In this document: positions 18,388 to 25,393 of the stretch, one piece after another | Position numbering within the stretch: position 1 is the stretch's first letter | Layout: each line of letters starts with the position of its first letter | NCBI RefSeq assembly: GCF_013315265.1 | Contig: NZ_JABUFE010000001.1 | Span: 655,001 to 719,000, forward strand | Source of the DNA: Parasulfitobacter algicola | Lineage (GTDB): Bacteria; Pseudomonadota; Alphaproteobacteria; Rhodobacterales; Rhodobacteraceae | Length of the DNA stretch: 64,000 nt | Direction of reading: 5' to 3' | The notes under the pieces: model-generated | What the model was told of the DNA's origin: nothing | Databases searched by the model: none | The model's input: only the letters and a program-made list of their open reading frames with translations | Translations under genes and position numbers: made by a program

Positions 18388-19429
18388 GGACAAAACGTTC
18401 GCGCCCATCAGATACCCTTGGGACAATCCGCCAGCCGAAGGCGAAGCAATCGAAGTGGCCGAAGGTGTCTTATGGCTGCGTTTGCCGTTGCCGATGGCCC
18501 TTGATCATGTGAATTGTTATGCGCTGGACGATGGTGACAGCTGGACCATTATTGATACGGGATTTGCTTCAAAACGGTCCCGCAGTATCTGGGAAAAACT
18601 GATACAGGGTCCCTTGGCTGGCAAACCCATTGGGCGTGTCATCGTCACACATCATCATCCCGATCATATCGGTCTGGCTGGGTGGTTTATGTCGGAATAC
18701 AACGCCAGCCTTTGGACCACGCGTACCAGTTGGCTGTTTGCACGGATGCTGACGCTTGATGAACAGGATCGCCCAACATCCGAGACAATTAAATTTTGGC
18801 GCGGTGCCGGAATGCCCGCCGATGAAATCGCGCGTCGCGAAGGTGAACGCCCATTCAATTTCGCGGACGCCGTTGACCCATTGCCCCTTGGTTATCATCG
18901 CATTCGGCAAGGTGATTGCATTCGCATTGGTAGCCGGGATTGGGATGTTCACATTGGTCACGGCCACGCGCCCGAACACGCAACATTCTGGAGCAGAGAT
19001 GACAATCTGATCTTGTCCGGTGATCAGATCATTCCGTCAATCAGTTCAAACATTGGGGTCTATGCGACCGAACCCGATGCAGATCCATTGGCAGAATGGC
19101 TGGAAAGCTGCGAACGTCTTGGCGCGCTAGCCCATGACGATCATCTGGCTTTGGGCGGACATAAACTGCCCTTTACCGGGCTGCGTATGCGGATGCACCA
19201 GTTGATTGAAAATCACCACGGCGCGTTGCACAGGCTGCAAGATCATCTGGCCAAGCCAAAGACTGCGCACGATTGTTTTCCCGCATTGTTCAAGCGCAAG
19301 ATCGGTGGGTCAGAATATGGCTTGGCGTTGGTTGAAGCCGTTGCCCATCTGAATCACTTGTTGAATGTTGGACGCGTATCACGATCTAAGGGGGATAACG
19401 GGGCTTGGCTGTGGGTGCGCAATGCATGA
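18371..19429 (+). CDS. MBL-fold metallo-hydrolase
   Basis: 352-residue metallo-beta-lactamase fold hydrolase. The metal motif THHHPDHIGLAGW (His94 to His99), a later His in HIGHGHAPEHATFW and Asp in LILSGDQIIPS give a complete dinuclear site. Similar proteins are often called beta-lactamase-like or LACTB2-like and may act as thioesterases on CoA esters, which would fit the acyl-CoA dehydrogenase in front; this is inference. ATG 18371 lies inside the end of that gene. The 3' end overlaps the convergent glutamine amidotransferase gene by 76 bases. Confidence 0.88.
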   Translation: MNLLHKDKTFAPIRYPWDNPPAEGEAIEVAEGVLWLRLPLPMALDHVNCYALDDGDSWTIIDTGFASKRSRSIWEKLIQGPLAGKPIGRVIVTHHHPDHIGLAGWFMSEYNASLWTTRTSWLFARMLTLDEQDRPTSETIKFWRGAGMPADEIARREGERPFNFADAVDPLPLGYHRIRQGDCIRIGSRDWDVHIGHGHAPEHATFWSRDDNLILSGDQIIPSISSNIGVYATEPDADPLAEWLESCERLGALAHDDHLALGGHKLPFTGLRMRMHQLIENHHGALHRLQDHLAKPKTAHDCFPALFKRKIGGSEYGLALVEAVAHLNHLLNVGRVSRSKGDNGAWLWVRNA

Positions 19430-20202
19430 ATGGCAGATGATTGGTCAAAGATCGGTTCGCTGCGTGTGCTGTTGGCATCAATCGTGATCATTGTGCTTTC
19501 AGCAATGCGGGCCCAGTTTTGAATGCAGCCATCCAAAGGTTCGGATGCAAGCGATATCCCGTCATTATCCAGTTTATTTGAACTATAAAGCGTTGGACTT
19601 TTGTTGTCTGACGCATAGCGAAACCCGATCAAACGGTGACCATCTGACAGAACACACGTCAGTCGAATTGGCCCGTCCGATGTGGATTTTCCCAGCAATC
19701 TGATTGTTGTCTGCAACGCCGTTCGCGGGCAATCGTTCAAGCCGTTTGCAAGAAGTGTCAAAAAGATCAGCTCAGAATCCGTCGTCCCGCCCCGCAATTG
19801 ATAAAGCTGATCAGGCAGCTGCGCTTCAAGCGTACGGCGGATGCTTTGGATGTGCGGCACTTGGCCGTTATGTACAAAAGACCACCCCTTGTGCGTAAAG
19901 GGATGGCAATTCGCCCGCGATGTTGTTCCGATGGTCGATGCGCGTACATGGGCGATAAACAGGTGTGATTTAACCATTCTGCAAAGGCTGGTCAAATTTT
20001 CATCTGCCCAGGCCGGCATAACATCGCGGTAAACCCCAGGCTGCAGGTCGTCGCTATACCATGCAATGCCGAACCCATCGCCGTTGACGGCCAGTTTCGC
20101 TTCGGTCGCGGCATGGCTTTGGGTCAACAGCGAATGCTTTGGCCGTACAATGATGTTTTCCAACGGAATGGCAGGGCCAAGATAAGACGCAATTCGACAC
20201 AT
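19354..20202 (-). CDS. Class II glutamine amidotransferase
   Basis: 282-residue protein with the N-terminal-nucleophile glutaminase fold. It starts MCRIASYLG, so Cys2 becomes the catalytic N-terminal residue. Other family blocks: AVNGDGFGIAWY (about 39), FIAHVRASTIG (about 82) and NCHPFTHKGWSFVHNGQV (about 98). The closest known types are YafJ and EgtC-like proteins, which release ammonia from glutamine or cut gamma-glutamyl groups; substrate unknown. Translationally coupled to the DUF6356 gene in front (ATGA). Long convergent overlap with the MBL gene. Confidence 0.9.
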   Translation of the reverse strand: MCRIASYLGPAIPLENIIVRPKHSLLTQSHAATEAKLAVNGDGFGIAWYSDDLQPGVYRDVMPAWADENLTSLCRMVKSHLFIAHVRASTIGTTSRANCHPFTHKGWSFVHNGQVPHIQSIRRTLEAQLPDQLYQLRGGTTDSELIFLTLLANGLNDCPRTALQTTIRLLGKSTSDGPIRLTCVLSDGHRLIGFRYASDNKSPTLYSSNKLDNDGISLASEPLDGCIQNWARIAESTMITIDANSTRSEPIFDQSSAIHALRTHSQAPLSPLDRDTRPTFNK

Positions 20203-20441
20203 CAGCTGTCAGAACCGTGCCCACGGCTTTCCATCCGTGCATGAAGGCGTTTGATAATTTTGCTGGCCGTTGTTTCAAAAAATGCAGGGATAATCGCATG
20301 AACCAAGGCCGCAAGCCCTGCAGCGATCAGCCAAAACGCAAATGTAGCAGCAAACCACATATGTCCAAGATATGTTTCGCCAACACTTCTGGGATGTTCA
20401 ACAAAAAAGCCCAAAAGTCCTGCTTGCGTACGCTCTGACAT
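20202..20441 (-). CDS. DUF6356 family small membrane protein
   Basis: 79 residues, with one clear membrane helix (about 27-51, MWFAATFAFWLIAAGLAALV). The opening HPRSVGETYLGHM is, as I recall it, the hallmark of the DUF6356 family in Rhodobacterales. ATG 20441 has GGAG 9 bases upstream; a longer frame would add 19 residues with no support. Function unknown. First gene of a two-gene unit with the glutamine amidotransferase. Confidence 0.78.
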   Translation of the reverse strand: MSERTQAGLLGFFVEHPRSVGETYLGHMWFAATFAFWLIAAGLAALVHAIIPAFFETTASKIIKRLHARMESRGHGSDS

Positions 20442-20484
20442 TCTTACATCTCCCTGTTTTTGGCAGAATATATCAACTCGCATC

Positions 20485-20502
20485 ATATTTGATCTCAAAT
20501 AT
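20485..20502. promoter_or_regulatory. Candidate Lrp-type operator
   Basis: Perfect inverted repeat ATATTTGA-TC-TCAAATAT in the divergent gap between the DUF6356 and Lrp-family genes. AT-rich dyads of this kind are typical Lrp/AsnC targets, and such regulators usually control themselves and the divergent neighbour. Confidence 0.5.
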
Positions 20503-20523
20503 CACTGTTGATTGCTAAATTAT

Positions 20524-20538
20524 TGGGATATCATCCCA
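20524..20538. promoter_or_regulatory. Second palindrome at the Lrp-family gene start
   Basis: Perfect palindrome TGGGAT-ATC-ATCCCA ending 4 bases before the Lrp-family ATG. It occupies the normal ribosome-site position, so it could act as an operator or, as RNA, hide the start. Confidence 0.4.
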
Positions 20539-20542
20539 TATT

Positions 20543-21001
20543 ATGATTAATCTTGATACATATGACCATCAAATTTTAGCGATACTGCAAAATGATTGTT
20601 CCGTTAGTGCGGATCAGCTTGCAAATCAGGTGCATCTGTCGCGCAATGCCTGTTGGCGGCGGGTCAAACAGCTTGAGACATCTGGCGTTATCCGCAAGCG
20701 TGTGGCTTTGCTGGACCCGCAGAATGTGGGTTGCCCGCAAATGGTGTTTGTTTTGATCCGGACCAGCAGTCACGAACCGGGTTGGATGGCGCGGTTCAAT
20801 CGAACGGTACAAAGCCTGCCTGAAATTGTGGGGGCGCATCGCCTGACGGGGGAATTGGACTATATCCTGACTGTGCGCGTGGCCGATGTGGCGGCCTATG
20901 ACCAGTTTTACAAAAGATTGATTGCCAAAGTGCCGGTTTCCGATATCTCTGCCAGCTTTGTTATGGAAAGTATGAAAGATACCACAGCCTTGCCACTTTA
21001 G
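20543..21001 (+). CDS. Lrp/AsnC family transcriptional regulator
   Basis: 152-residue DNA-binding regulator. The N-terminal helix-turn-helix covers about 5-55 (DYHQILAILQNDC-type opening, then VHLSRNACWRRVKQLETSGVI). The C-terminal RAM/ligand domain covers about 65-145 (VFVLIRTSSHE, AHRLTGELDYILTVRVADVAAY). It responds to an unknown amino acid or related ligand. There is no AGGAGG-like site before the ATG; the upstream bases are a palindrome. Divergent from the DUF6356-amidotransferase pair, its likely target. Confidence 0.93.
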   Translation: MINLDTYDHQILAILQNDCSVSADQLANQVHLSRNACWRRVKQLETSGVIRKRVALLDPQNVGCPQMVFVLIRTSSHEPGWMARFNRTVQSLPEIVGAHRLTGELDYILTVRVADVAAYDQFYKRLIAKVPVSDISASFVMESMKDTTALPL

Positions 21002-21021
21002 CCGATAGAAGGATGATTACG

Positions 21022-21483
21022 ATGGACAGTGAAATTCAAACCTCGGCCGAGGCATATGAAGGTGACGCGCTGCCCCGGTTACGTGAAGTACATTCTGACC
21101 CTGATCGCAAGGGCTGTGATGATATTGTCCTGCCGGAAAAGATGAAGACATCTGTCAAAACCAAAAGCCCTGCCCAATGGGCATATGAGCGGATTATTCT
21201 TTATATAAAGAATTTCGAAGAACAGCTGGACAACGAGCACGAAGTCGCGATGGGCTTTACCGGCGGCAACACTGGTATTCTGAAGATCGAAGGCATGGGG
21301 TATTTTGATCCGGATATCGTGACGTTTTATGGCACCGATCAAAATGGCATTAAAACACAGTTGATTCAGCATGTTAGCCAGTTGACTGTTATGCTGCGTG
21401 CGTTGCCCAAGCAGGTAGATCAAGCCGAACCAAACCGTATCGGCTTTCGACTGGCACAGGAATTAAATGGCGACGAAACGTAA
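21022..21483 (+). CDS. DUF6173-like conserved protein
   Basis: 153-residue soluble protein with no signal peptide or membrane helix. Visible: an acidic, low-complexity start, then a compact region SPAQWAYERIILYIKNFEEQ and EVAMGFTGGNTGILKIEGMG, ending in FRLAQELNGDET. I recall this as the DUF6173 family of alphaproteobacteria; function unknown. The start at 21022 has AGAAGG 9 bases upstream; the ATG at 21013 would directly touch that site. It follows the Lrp gene after 20 bases. Confidence 0.75.
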   Translation: MDSEIQTSAEAYEGDALPRLREVHSDPDRKGCDDIVLPEKMKTSVKTKSPAQWAYERIILYIKNFEEQLDNEHEVAMGFTGGNTGILKIEGMGYFDPDIVTFYGTDQNGIKTQLIQHVSQLTVMLRALPKQVDQAEPNRIGFRLAQELNGDET

Positions 21484-21565
21484 GTGATTTCCGCGATAAT
21501 GTGCCGCGTGACTTCTTATTGGGAATCGTCTAATCCTTTTGAAAATTGACTCCGGGAAGATAACT

Positions 21566-21700
21566 ATGGATGAACATAAGCAAGGTGAAATGGACATCAC
21601 CACACAGGAAAAAACCTTTGAGGGTTTTGTCACCTTTACCAAATATTCAGTGATCGCGATTCTTGTCACGTTGGTTTTGCTGGCAATCGTCGCGTCCTGA
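21566..21700 (+). CDS. aa3-type cytochrome c oxidase subunit IV
   Basis: 44-residue micro-protein: a polar N-terminus with TFEGFVTFTKYS, then one membrane helix (SVIAILVTLVLLAIVAS). This matches the short bacterial aa3 oxidase subunit IV family (PF07835), known from the Paracoccus and Rhodobacter enzyme, where it lies at the edge of the complex with little known effect on activity. The other oxidase genes are not in the window. GGGAAGA lies before ATG. Confidence 0.85.
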   Translation: MDEHKQGEMDITTQEKTFEGFVTFTKYSVIAILVTLVLLAIVAS

Positions 21701-21705
21701 TCTTG

Positions 21706-22320
21706 ATGAAAATGATACGGTACCTGGCAGCGTTATCGCTGCCTGTTTTTCTTGCGGCCTGTGGCCCGGGTGAGTCTGTCTGGGCGTCTGACAAACATGT
21801 TGCACGTGCCATGTATCGCCATGATGGGGCACCAGCGCTGACATTATATACAATGGTCAACAATCGGTCCGGTAGCGGGGCGCATTCAGCCCTGATGGTG
21901 AACGGATCGCAGCGCGTGATTTTTGATCCGGCAGGGTCATTCGGACATGAAACCATTCCGGAACGCAATGACGTGATCATCGGTGCTACACCGCGGATCG
22001 AAGGATACTTTGTCGGCTATCACGCACGCGAAACCTTTCACGTCATTTCGCAACGTATCGAAGTATCGCCACAGGTGGCCGAAATGGCTTTGCAGCGCGT
22101 CATGACATACGGGGCGGTTCCAAAAGCAGGCTGTTCGCGGGCCGTGACTGACATTCTGAATGATTTACCAGGGTTACAAAGCATCAATCAGACGTTTTTT
22201 CCGAAAAACGCGATGCAGCAATTTGCAAGATTACCTGGCGTGACAACTCAAAAGCATTATGAAGATGATGCGGATGATAAAACTGTGGCACGCGAAGCCT
22301 ATGTTCCTGACGAAAGTTAG
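21706..22320 (+). CDS. Lipoprotein, possibly permuted papain-like fold
   Basis: 204-residue predicted lipoprotein: signal MKMIRYLAALSLPVFLAACG with lipobox LAAC. I do not recognise a named family. An early His in SGSGAHSALMVNG, followed by RVIFDPAGSFGHE, and a late Cys in KAGCSRAVTDILN are in the order expected for circularly permuted NlpC/P60-like hydrolases (YiiX or LRAT-like), where His comes before Cys. That suggests an amidase or peptidase in the envelope, but it is inference. Starts 5 bases after the oxidase subunit IV gene; stop overlaps that of azlD. Confidence 0.7.
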   Translation: MKMIRYLAALSLPVFLAACGPGESVWASDKHVARAMYRHDGAPALTLYTMVNNRSGSGAHSALMVNGSQRVIFDPAGSFGHETIPERNDVIIGATPRIEGYFVGYHARETFHVISQRIEVSPQVAEMALQRVMTYGAVPKAGCSRAVTDILNDLPGLQSINQTFFPKNAMQQFARLPGVTTQKHYEDDADDKTVAREAYVPDES

Positions 22321-22646
22321 CCGATCAGAAACAGCATTGCATAAAGCGTGACGCCGCCAGCAACGATAGCGGCCAGCACGTTCTTTGTCAGATATCCAAC
22401 AACTAAAGTAACCGCCGCGGCTGCCATACGCGCGGGATCGATCTGACCACCTGTGGCTTGTGGCCAGATAACCAGTGGCGCAACCAGCCCTGGCAAAACC
22501 GCAACTGAGGTATAGCGCAGATGACGTAACAGCCATTCCGGCAGTTGCCGGTCGCCGACCAGACCCAAAAACGAAAACCGGATCAGGAATGTGCCGACGC
22601 CAAGGACGATGATGACCAGCCAGATGGGCGCGCTGTCGGGGATCAT
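22317..22646 (-). CDS. azlD: AzlD-type branched-chain amino acid exporter subunit
   Basis: 109 residues, hydrophobic, with about four membrane segments: IWLVIIVLGVGTFLIRFSFL, SVAVLPGLVAPLVIW, AAAAVTLVVGYLTK and AIVAGGVTLYAMLFLIG. The small partner of AzlC; together they export branched-chain amino acids and analogues. The start overlaps the azlC stop (ATGA), so the two are co-translated. Its stop shares TTAG with the convergent lipoprotein gene. Confidence 0.9.
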   Translation of the reverse strand: MIPDSAPIWLVIIVLGVGTFLIRFSFLGLVGDRQLPEWLLRHLRYTSVAVLPGLVAPLVIWPQATGGQIDPARMAAAAVTLVVGYLTKNVLAAIVAGGVTLYAMLFLIG

Positions 22647-23347
22647 TTGCGCCGCCCAATCATCAGTTCGGATTGCGCGCCGATCATCATGGCGACCACG
22701 GCTGCGATCAAAAGACCCGAGTTATAGGGCAAACCTGCCAGCAAAAGCGCCAGAACAATTGACACAAATGCAGCGATCACATGCGGCAGCGTTCGTAAGG
22801 CGGGTGCGACCAGCGCCAGAAAGGTGATCGGGATCGCAAAGTCCAATGCCCATGTGTCCGGAATGGTTTCGCCGACCATGGCACCGACCAGCGTCAAAAC
22901 ATACCACATCGGACAGATCGGAATGATCACGCCAAAGAAATAAGCCAGCTTTTGTTGAAGTGACCAGTTTTCCTTTTCGTATTTCGCCACGCTGACAGCA
23001 TAGCTTTGATCGACCAGAAAATATGATACCAGGGCGCGTTTCCAAAGGGGTGCTGCCCCCAGATGCGGTGTGATTGACGCTGAATACATCGCCATACGCA
23101 GGTTCACAGCCAATGATGTGGCCAGCACGATCAGCGTAGGGGCTTCATCCACCATCAACTGTACGGCCGTGAATTGCGCGGCACCGGCGATGACCAGAAC
23201 GGAAAAGCCCATCGTTTCGGACAGATTCAGCCCCGCTTCGGTCGCGATGACGCCAAACAGCAGCCCAAAGGGTCCGACCACCAGTAAAAAGGGCGCACCG
23301 TCACGGACGCCTTTCCAGAAGATTGATTTGGTGGTGGTGGCGGTCAT
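22643..23347 (-). CDS. azlC: AzlC family branched-chain amino acid permease
   Basis: 234-residue inner-membrane protein with the family opening FWKGVRDGAPFLLVVGPFG and about five to six helices. Family blocks GFSVLVIAGAAQFTAVQLM and YFLVDQSYAVSVAKYE are clear; the latter matches the conserved LxDE/DQ-type loop of AzlC. Works with AzlD. The promoter must lie in the 54-base divergent gap shared with fdhD. Confidence 0.92.
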   Translation of the reverse strand: MTATTTKSIFWKGVRDGAPFLLVVGPFGLLFGVIATEAGLNLSETMGFSVLVIAGAAQFTAVQLMVDEAPTLIVLATSLAVNLRMAMYSASITPHLGAAPLWKRALVSYFLVDQSYAVSVAKYEKENWSLQQKLAYFFGVIIPICPMWYVLTLVGAMVGETIPDTWALDFAIPITFLALVAPALRTLPHVIAAFVSIVLALLLAGLPYNSGLLIAAVVAMMIGAQSELMIGRRK

Positions 23348-23401
23348 GATTTCGCTTTAGGTTTTGGCAAACTCACAATCTTTAGACCGCATATAGGAGA
23401 G

Positions 23402-24292
23402 ATGCAATTGGCTGCGCGTGATGATTTCAACGATTACCTGATTGCCCCCGATCCTGCGCGGGCCGGATTGACACGGGCCGTTGTGGGATTTGATCAAACA
23501 GGCGCACAGATTCAGATTTCTGTTGTCGAAGAACGCCCGCTGACGATCTTTTTGAACAGCCAGGAAATCGTCACCGCAATGACGATTGGCGATTATCCCG
23601 ACTATCTGGCGTTGGGCTTTCTGCGTAATCAGGGCATGCTGGCAGTTGATGAAAATATTATTGGTGTTGATTACGATGATGAATTGGAAACCGTTATCGT
23701 GCGTACTGCGTCCCAGACCACATACGAAGAAAAGCTGAAAAAGAAGACGCGGACCAGCGGCTGTGCGGTTGGAACCGTTTTTGGTGACATGATGGAGGGG
23801 CTAGAGGGTCTTGAATTACCAAAGACGACTGTTCGGACCTCGGATCTTTATGCATTGGCAGCCAAGATCAACCGGACACCCAGTCTGTATCTTGAGGCGG
23901 GCGCGATCCATGGCACTGTTCTGTGTCAGGGCGACCGCCCGCTGGTCTATATGGAAGACGTAGGCCGTCACAACGCCGTCGATAAAATCGCAGGCTGGAT
24001 GCTAAGCGAAGGGGTCGGTGCCGGTGATAAAATGCTTTATACCACCGGGCGCCTGACGTCAGAGATGGTGATCAAAACCGCGATGATGGGTGTTCCCGTT
24101 CTGGCGTCTCGGTCCGGGTTTACCGCCTGGGGGGTTGAGATCGCGCAGCAGGTTGGTCTGACCCTGATCGGTCGGATGCGCGGGCAGCGCTTTGTGTGTC
24201 TGTCGGGCGAAGATCGTTTGGTGCGTGACATCGATCCGCGGCAAATCGTCGAAGAAAGCCCCAAACATCGCCGCAAGGGATCGGGCCAGTGA
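23402..24292 (+). CDS. fdhD: FdhD formate dehydrogenase sulfurtransferase
   Basis: 296-residue factor that passes sulfur to the molybdenum cofactor of formate dehydrogenase. Seen: EERPLTIFLNSQEIVTAM, LALGFLRNQGML, and the C-terminal MEDVGRHNAVDKIAGW and TTGRLTSEMVIKTAMMG. The usual CxxC loop is here Cys121-A-V-Gly124: the first Cys is kept, the second is Gly. Because the first Cys is thought to carry the persulfide, it may still work. GGAG before ATG. First gene of a tightly packed molybdenum-cofactor operon. Confidence 0.94.
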   Translation: MQLAARDDFNDYLIAPDPARAGLTRAVVGFDQTGAQIQISVVEERPLTIFLNSQEIVTAMTIGDYPDYLALGFLRNQGMLAVDENIIGVDYDDELETVIVRTASQTTYEEKLKKKTRTSGCAVGTVFGDMMEGLEGLELPKTTVRTSDLYALAAKINRTPSLYLEAGAIHGTVLCQGDRPLVYMEDVGRHNAVDKIAGWMLSEGVGAGDKMLYTTGRLTSEMVIKTAMMGVPVLASRSGFTAWGVEIAQQVGLTLIGRMRGQRFVCLSGEDRLVRDIDPRQIVEESPKHRRKGSGQ

Positions 24293-24903
24293 AACAGCCG
24301 CTTGGTGTGATCCTGGCAGGTGGTCAGGCGACCCGTATGGGTGGGGGTGACAAGGGGTTTTTACAGCTTGGCGGTAAGTCAATTCTGCAGCATGTGATTG
24401 ACCGGCTGTCGCCTCAGGTGGGTGCAATGGCGATCAACGCCAATGGGGACCCAAACAGATTTGCATCATATGACTTGCCTGTTTTGGCCGATACAATTGA
24501 TGATTTTGCTGGTCCCTTGGCAGGTGTCTTGGCGGGCTTGGATTGGGCGGCGACACAAGGTGCAGATGCAATTGTGACGGCCGCCGCGGATACGCCGTTT
24601 TTTCCCTGTGATCTGGTGCCGCAACTAATACTGGCGGCCCAAACTGCTGAAACTGATATCGCATTGGCCGCAACGCCTGATCCAAAACGTGGTACGGCAC
24701 GGCATCCGACATTTGGATTATGGCCTGTTGCCCTGCGTGATGATCTGCGCACCGCTTTGAACGATGGGCTGCGCAAGGTCGTGTTGTGGACAGATCGACA
24801 TGGTGCGGCCACTGCGCATTTTACAGTTGACGGCATTGATCCGTTTTTTAACGTGAACACCCCGGAAGATCTGGAAAACGCGCAGGCGATGCTAAAGGAA
24901 TAA
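24289..24903 (+). CDS. mobA: Molybdenum cofactor guanylyltransferase
   Basis: 204 residues. MobA joins GMP to molybdopterin to give the MGD form used by formate and nitrate reductases. The nucleotide-binding loop ILAGGQATRMGGGDKG (residues 8-23), the VLADTIDDFAGPLAGVLAGL block near 66 and TAAADTPFFP near 97 are family signatures. The GTG start overlaps the fdhD stop (GTGA). Confidence 0.94.
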   Translation: MKQPLGVILAGGQATRMGGGDKGFLQLGGKSILQHVIDRLSPQVGAMAINANGDPNRFASYDLPVLADTIDDFAGPLAGVLAGLDWAATQGADAIVTAAADTPFFPCDLVPQLILAAQTAETDIALAATPDPKRGTARHPTFGLWPVALRDDLRTALNDGLRKVVLWTDRHGAATAHFTVDGIDPFFNVNTPEDLENAQAMLKE

Positions 24904-24907
24904 GGCT

Positions 24908-25393
24908 ATGAAAATCTATGGCGTCGTTGGTTGGAAAAATTCCGGAAAGACGGGTCTGATGGAACGTCTGGTAACGGATATCACGCGCCGGGGCATCAGC
25001 GTTTCGACGTTGAAACATGCCCATCATCATTTTGATATCGATCAGCCAGGTAAAGACAGCCATCGCCACCGTGTCGCTGGTGCCCAACAGGTTCTGCTGG
25101 CGTCTTCAAAACGGTGGGCATTGATGCATGAATTGCGGGATCAGGACGAACCACCGCTGTCTGAACTGTTAACTAAACTGGCCCCTGTCGATCTGATTTT
25201 GGTCGAAGGATACAAGCGCGATTTCCATCCCAAGATCGAAGCGCACCGTGCGGAAACCGGGCAAGACCTAATCCTGGATAAGACGGTGATGGCGGTGGCC
25301 AGCGATACGTCCCTTGATCTGGATCGCCCTGTGTTTGATCTGAATGACACCAAAGCAATTGCTGATTTCATTCTGGCCGAGGTCGGGCTGTGA
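24908..25393 (+). CDS. mobB: MobB GTP-binding molybdenum cofactor protein
   Basis: 161 residues. P-loop GWKNSGKTGLMERLV (about 8-22), LKHAHHHFDIDQPGKDSHRH near 36 and ILVEGYKRDFHPKIE near 98 identify MobB, which assists MobA in cofactor transfer. Starts 4 bases after mobA and its stop overlaps the start of the moeA fusion gene (GTGA). Confidence 0.94.
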   Translation: MKIYGVVGWKNSGKTGLMERLVTDITRRGISVSTLKHAHHHFDIDQPGKDSHRHRVAGAQQVLLASSKRWALMHELRDQDEPPLSELLTKLAPVDLILVEGYKRDFHPKIEAHRAETGQDLILDKTVMAVASDTSLDLDRPVFDLNDTKAIADFILAEVGL

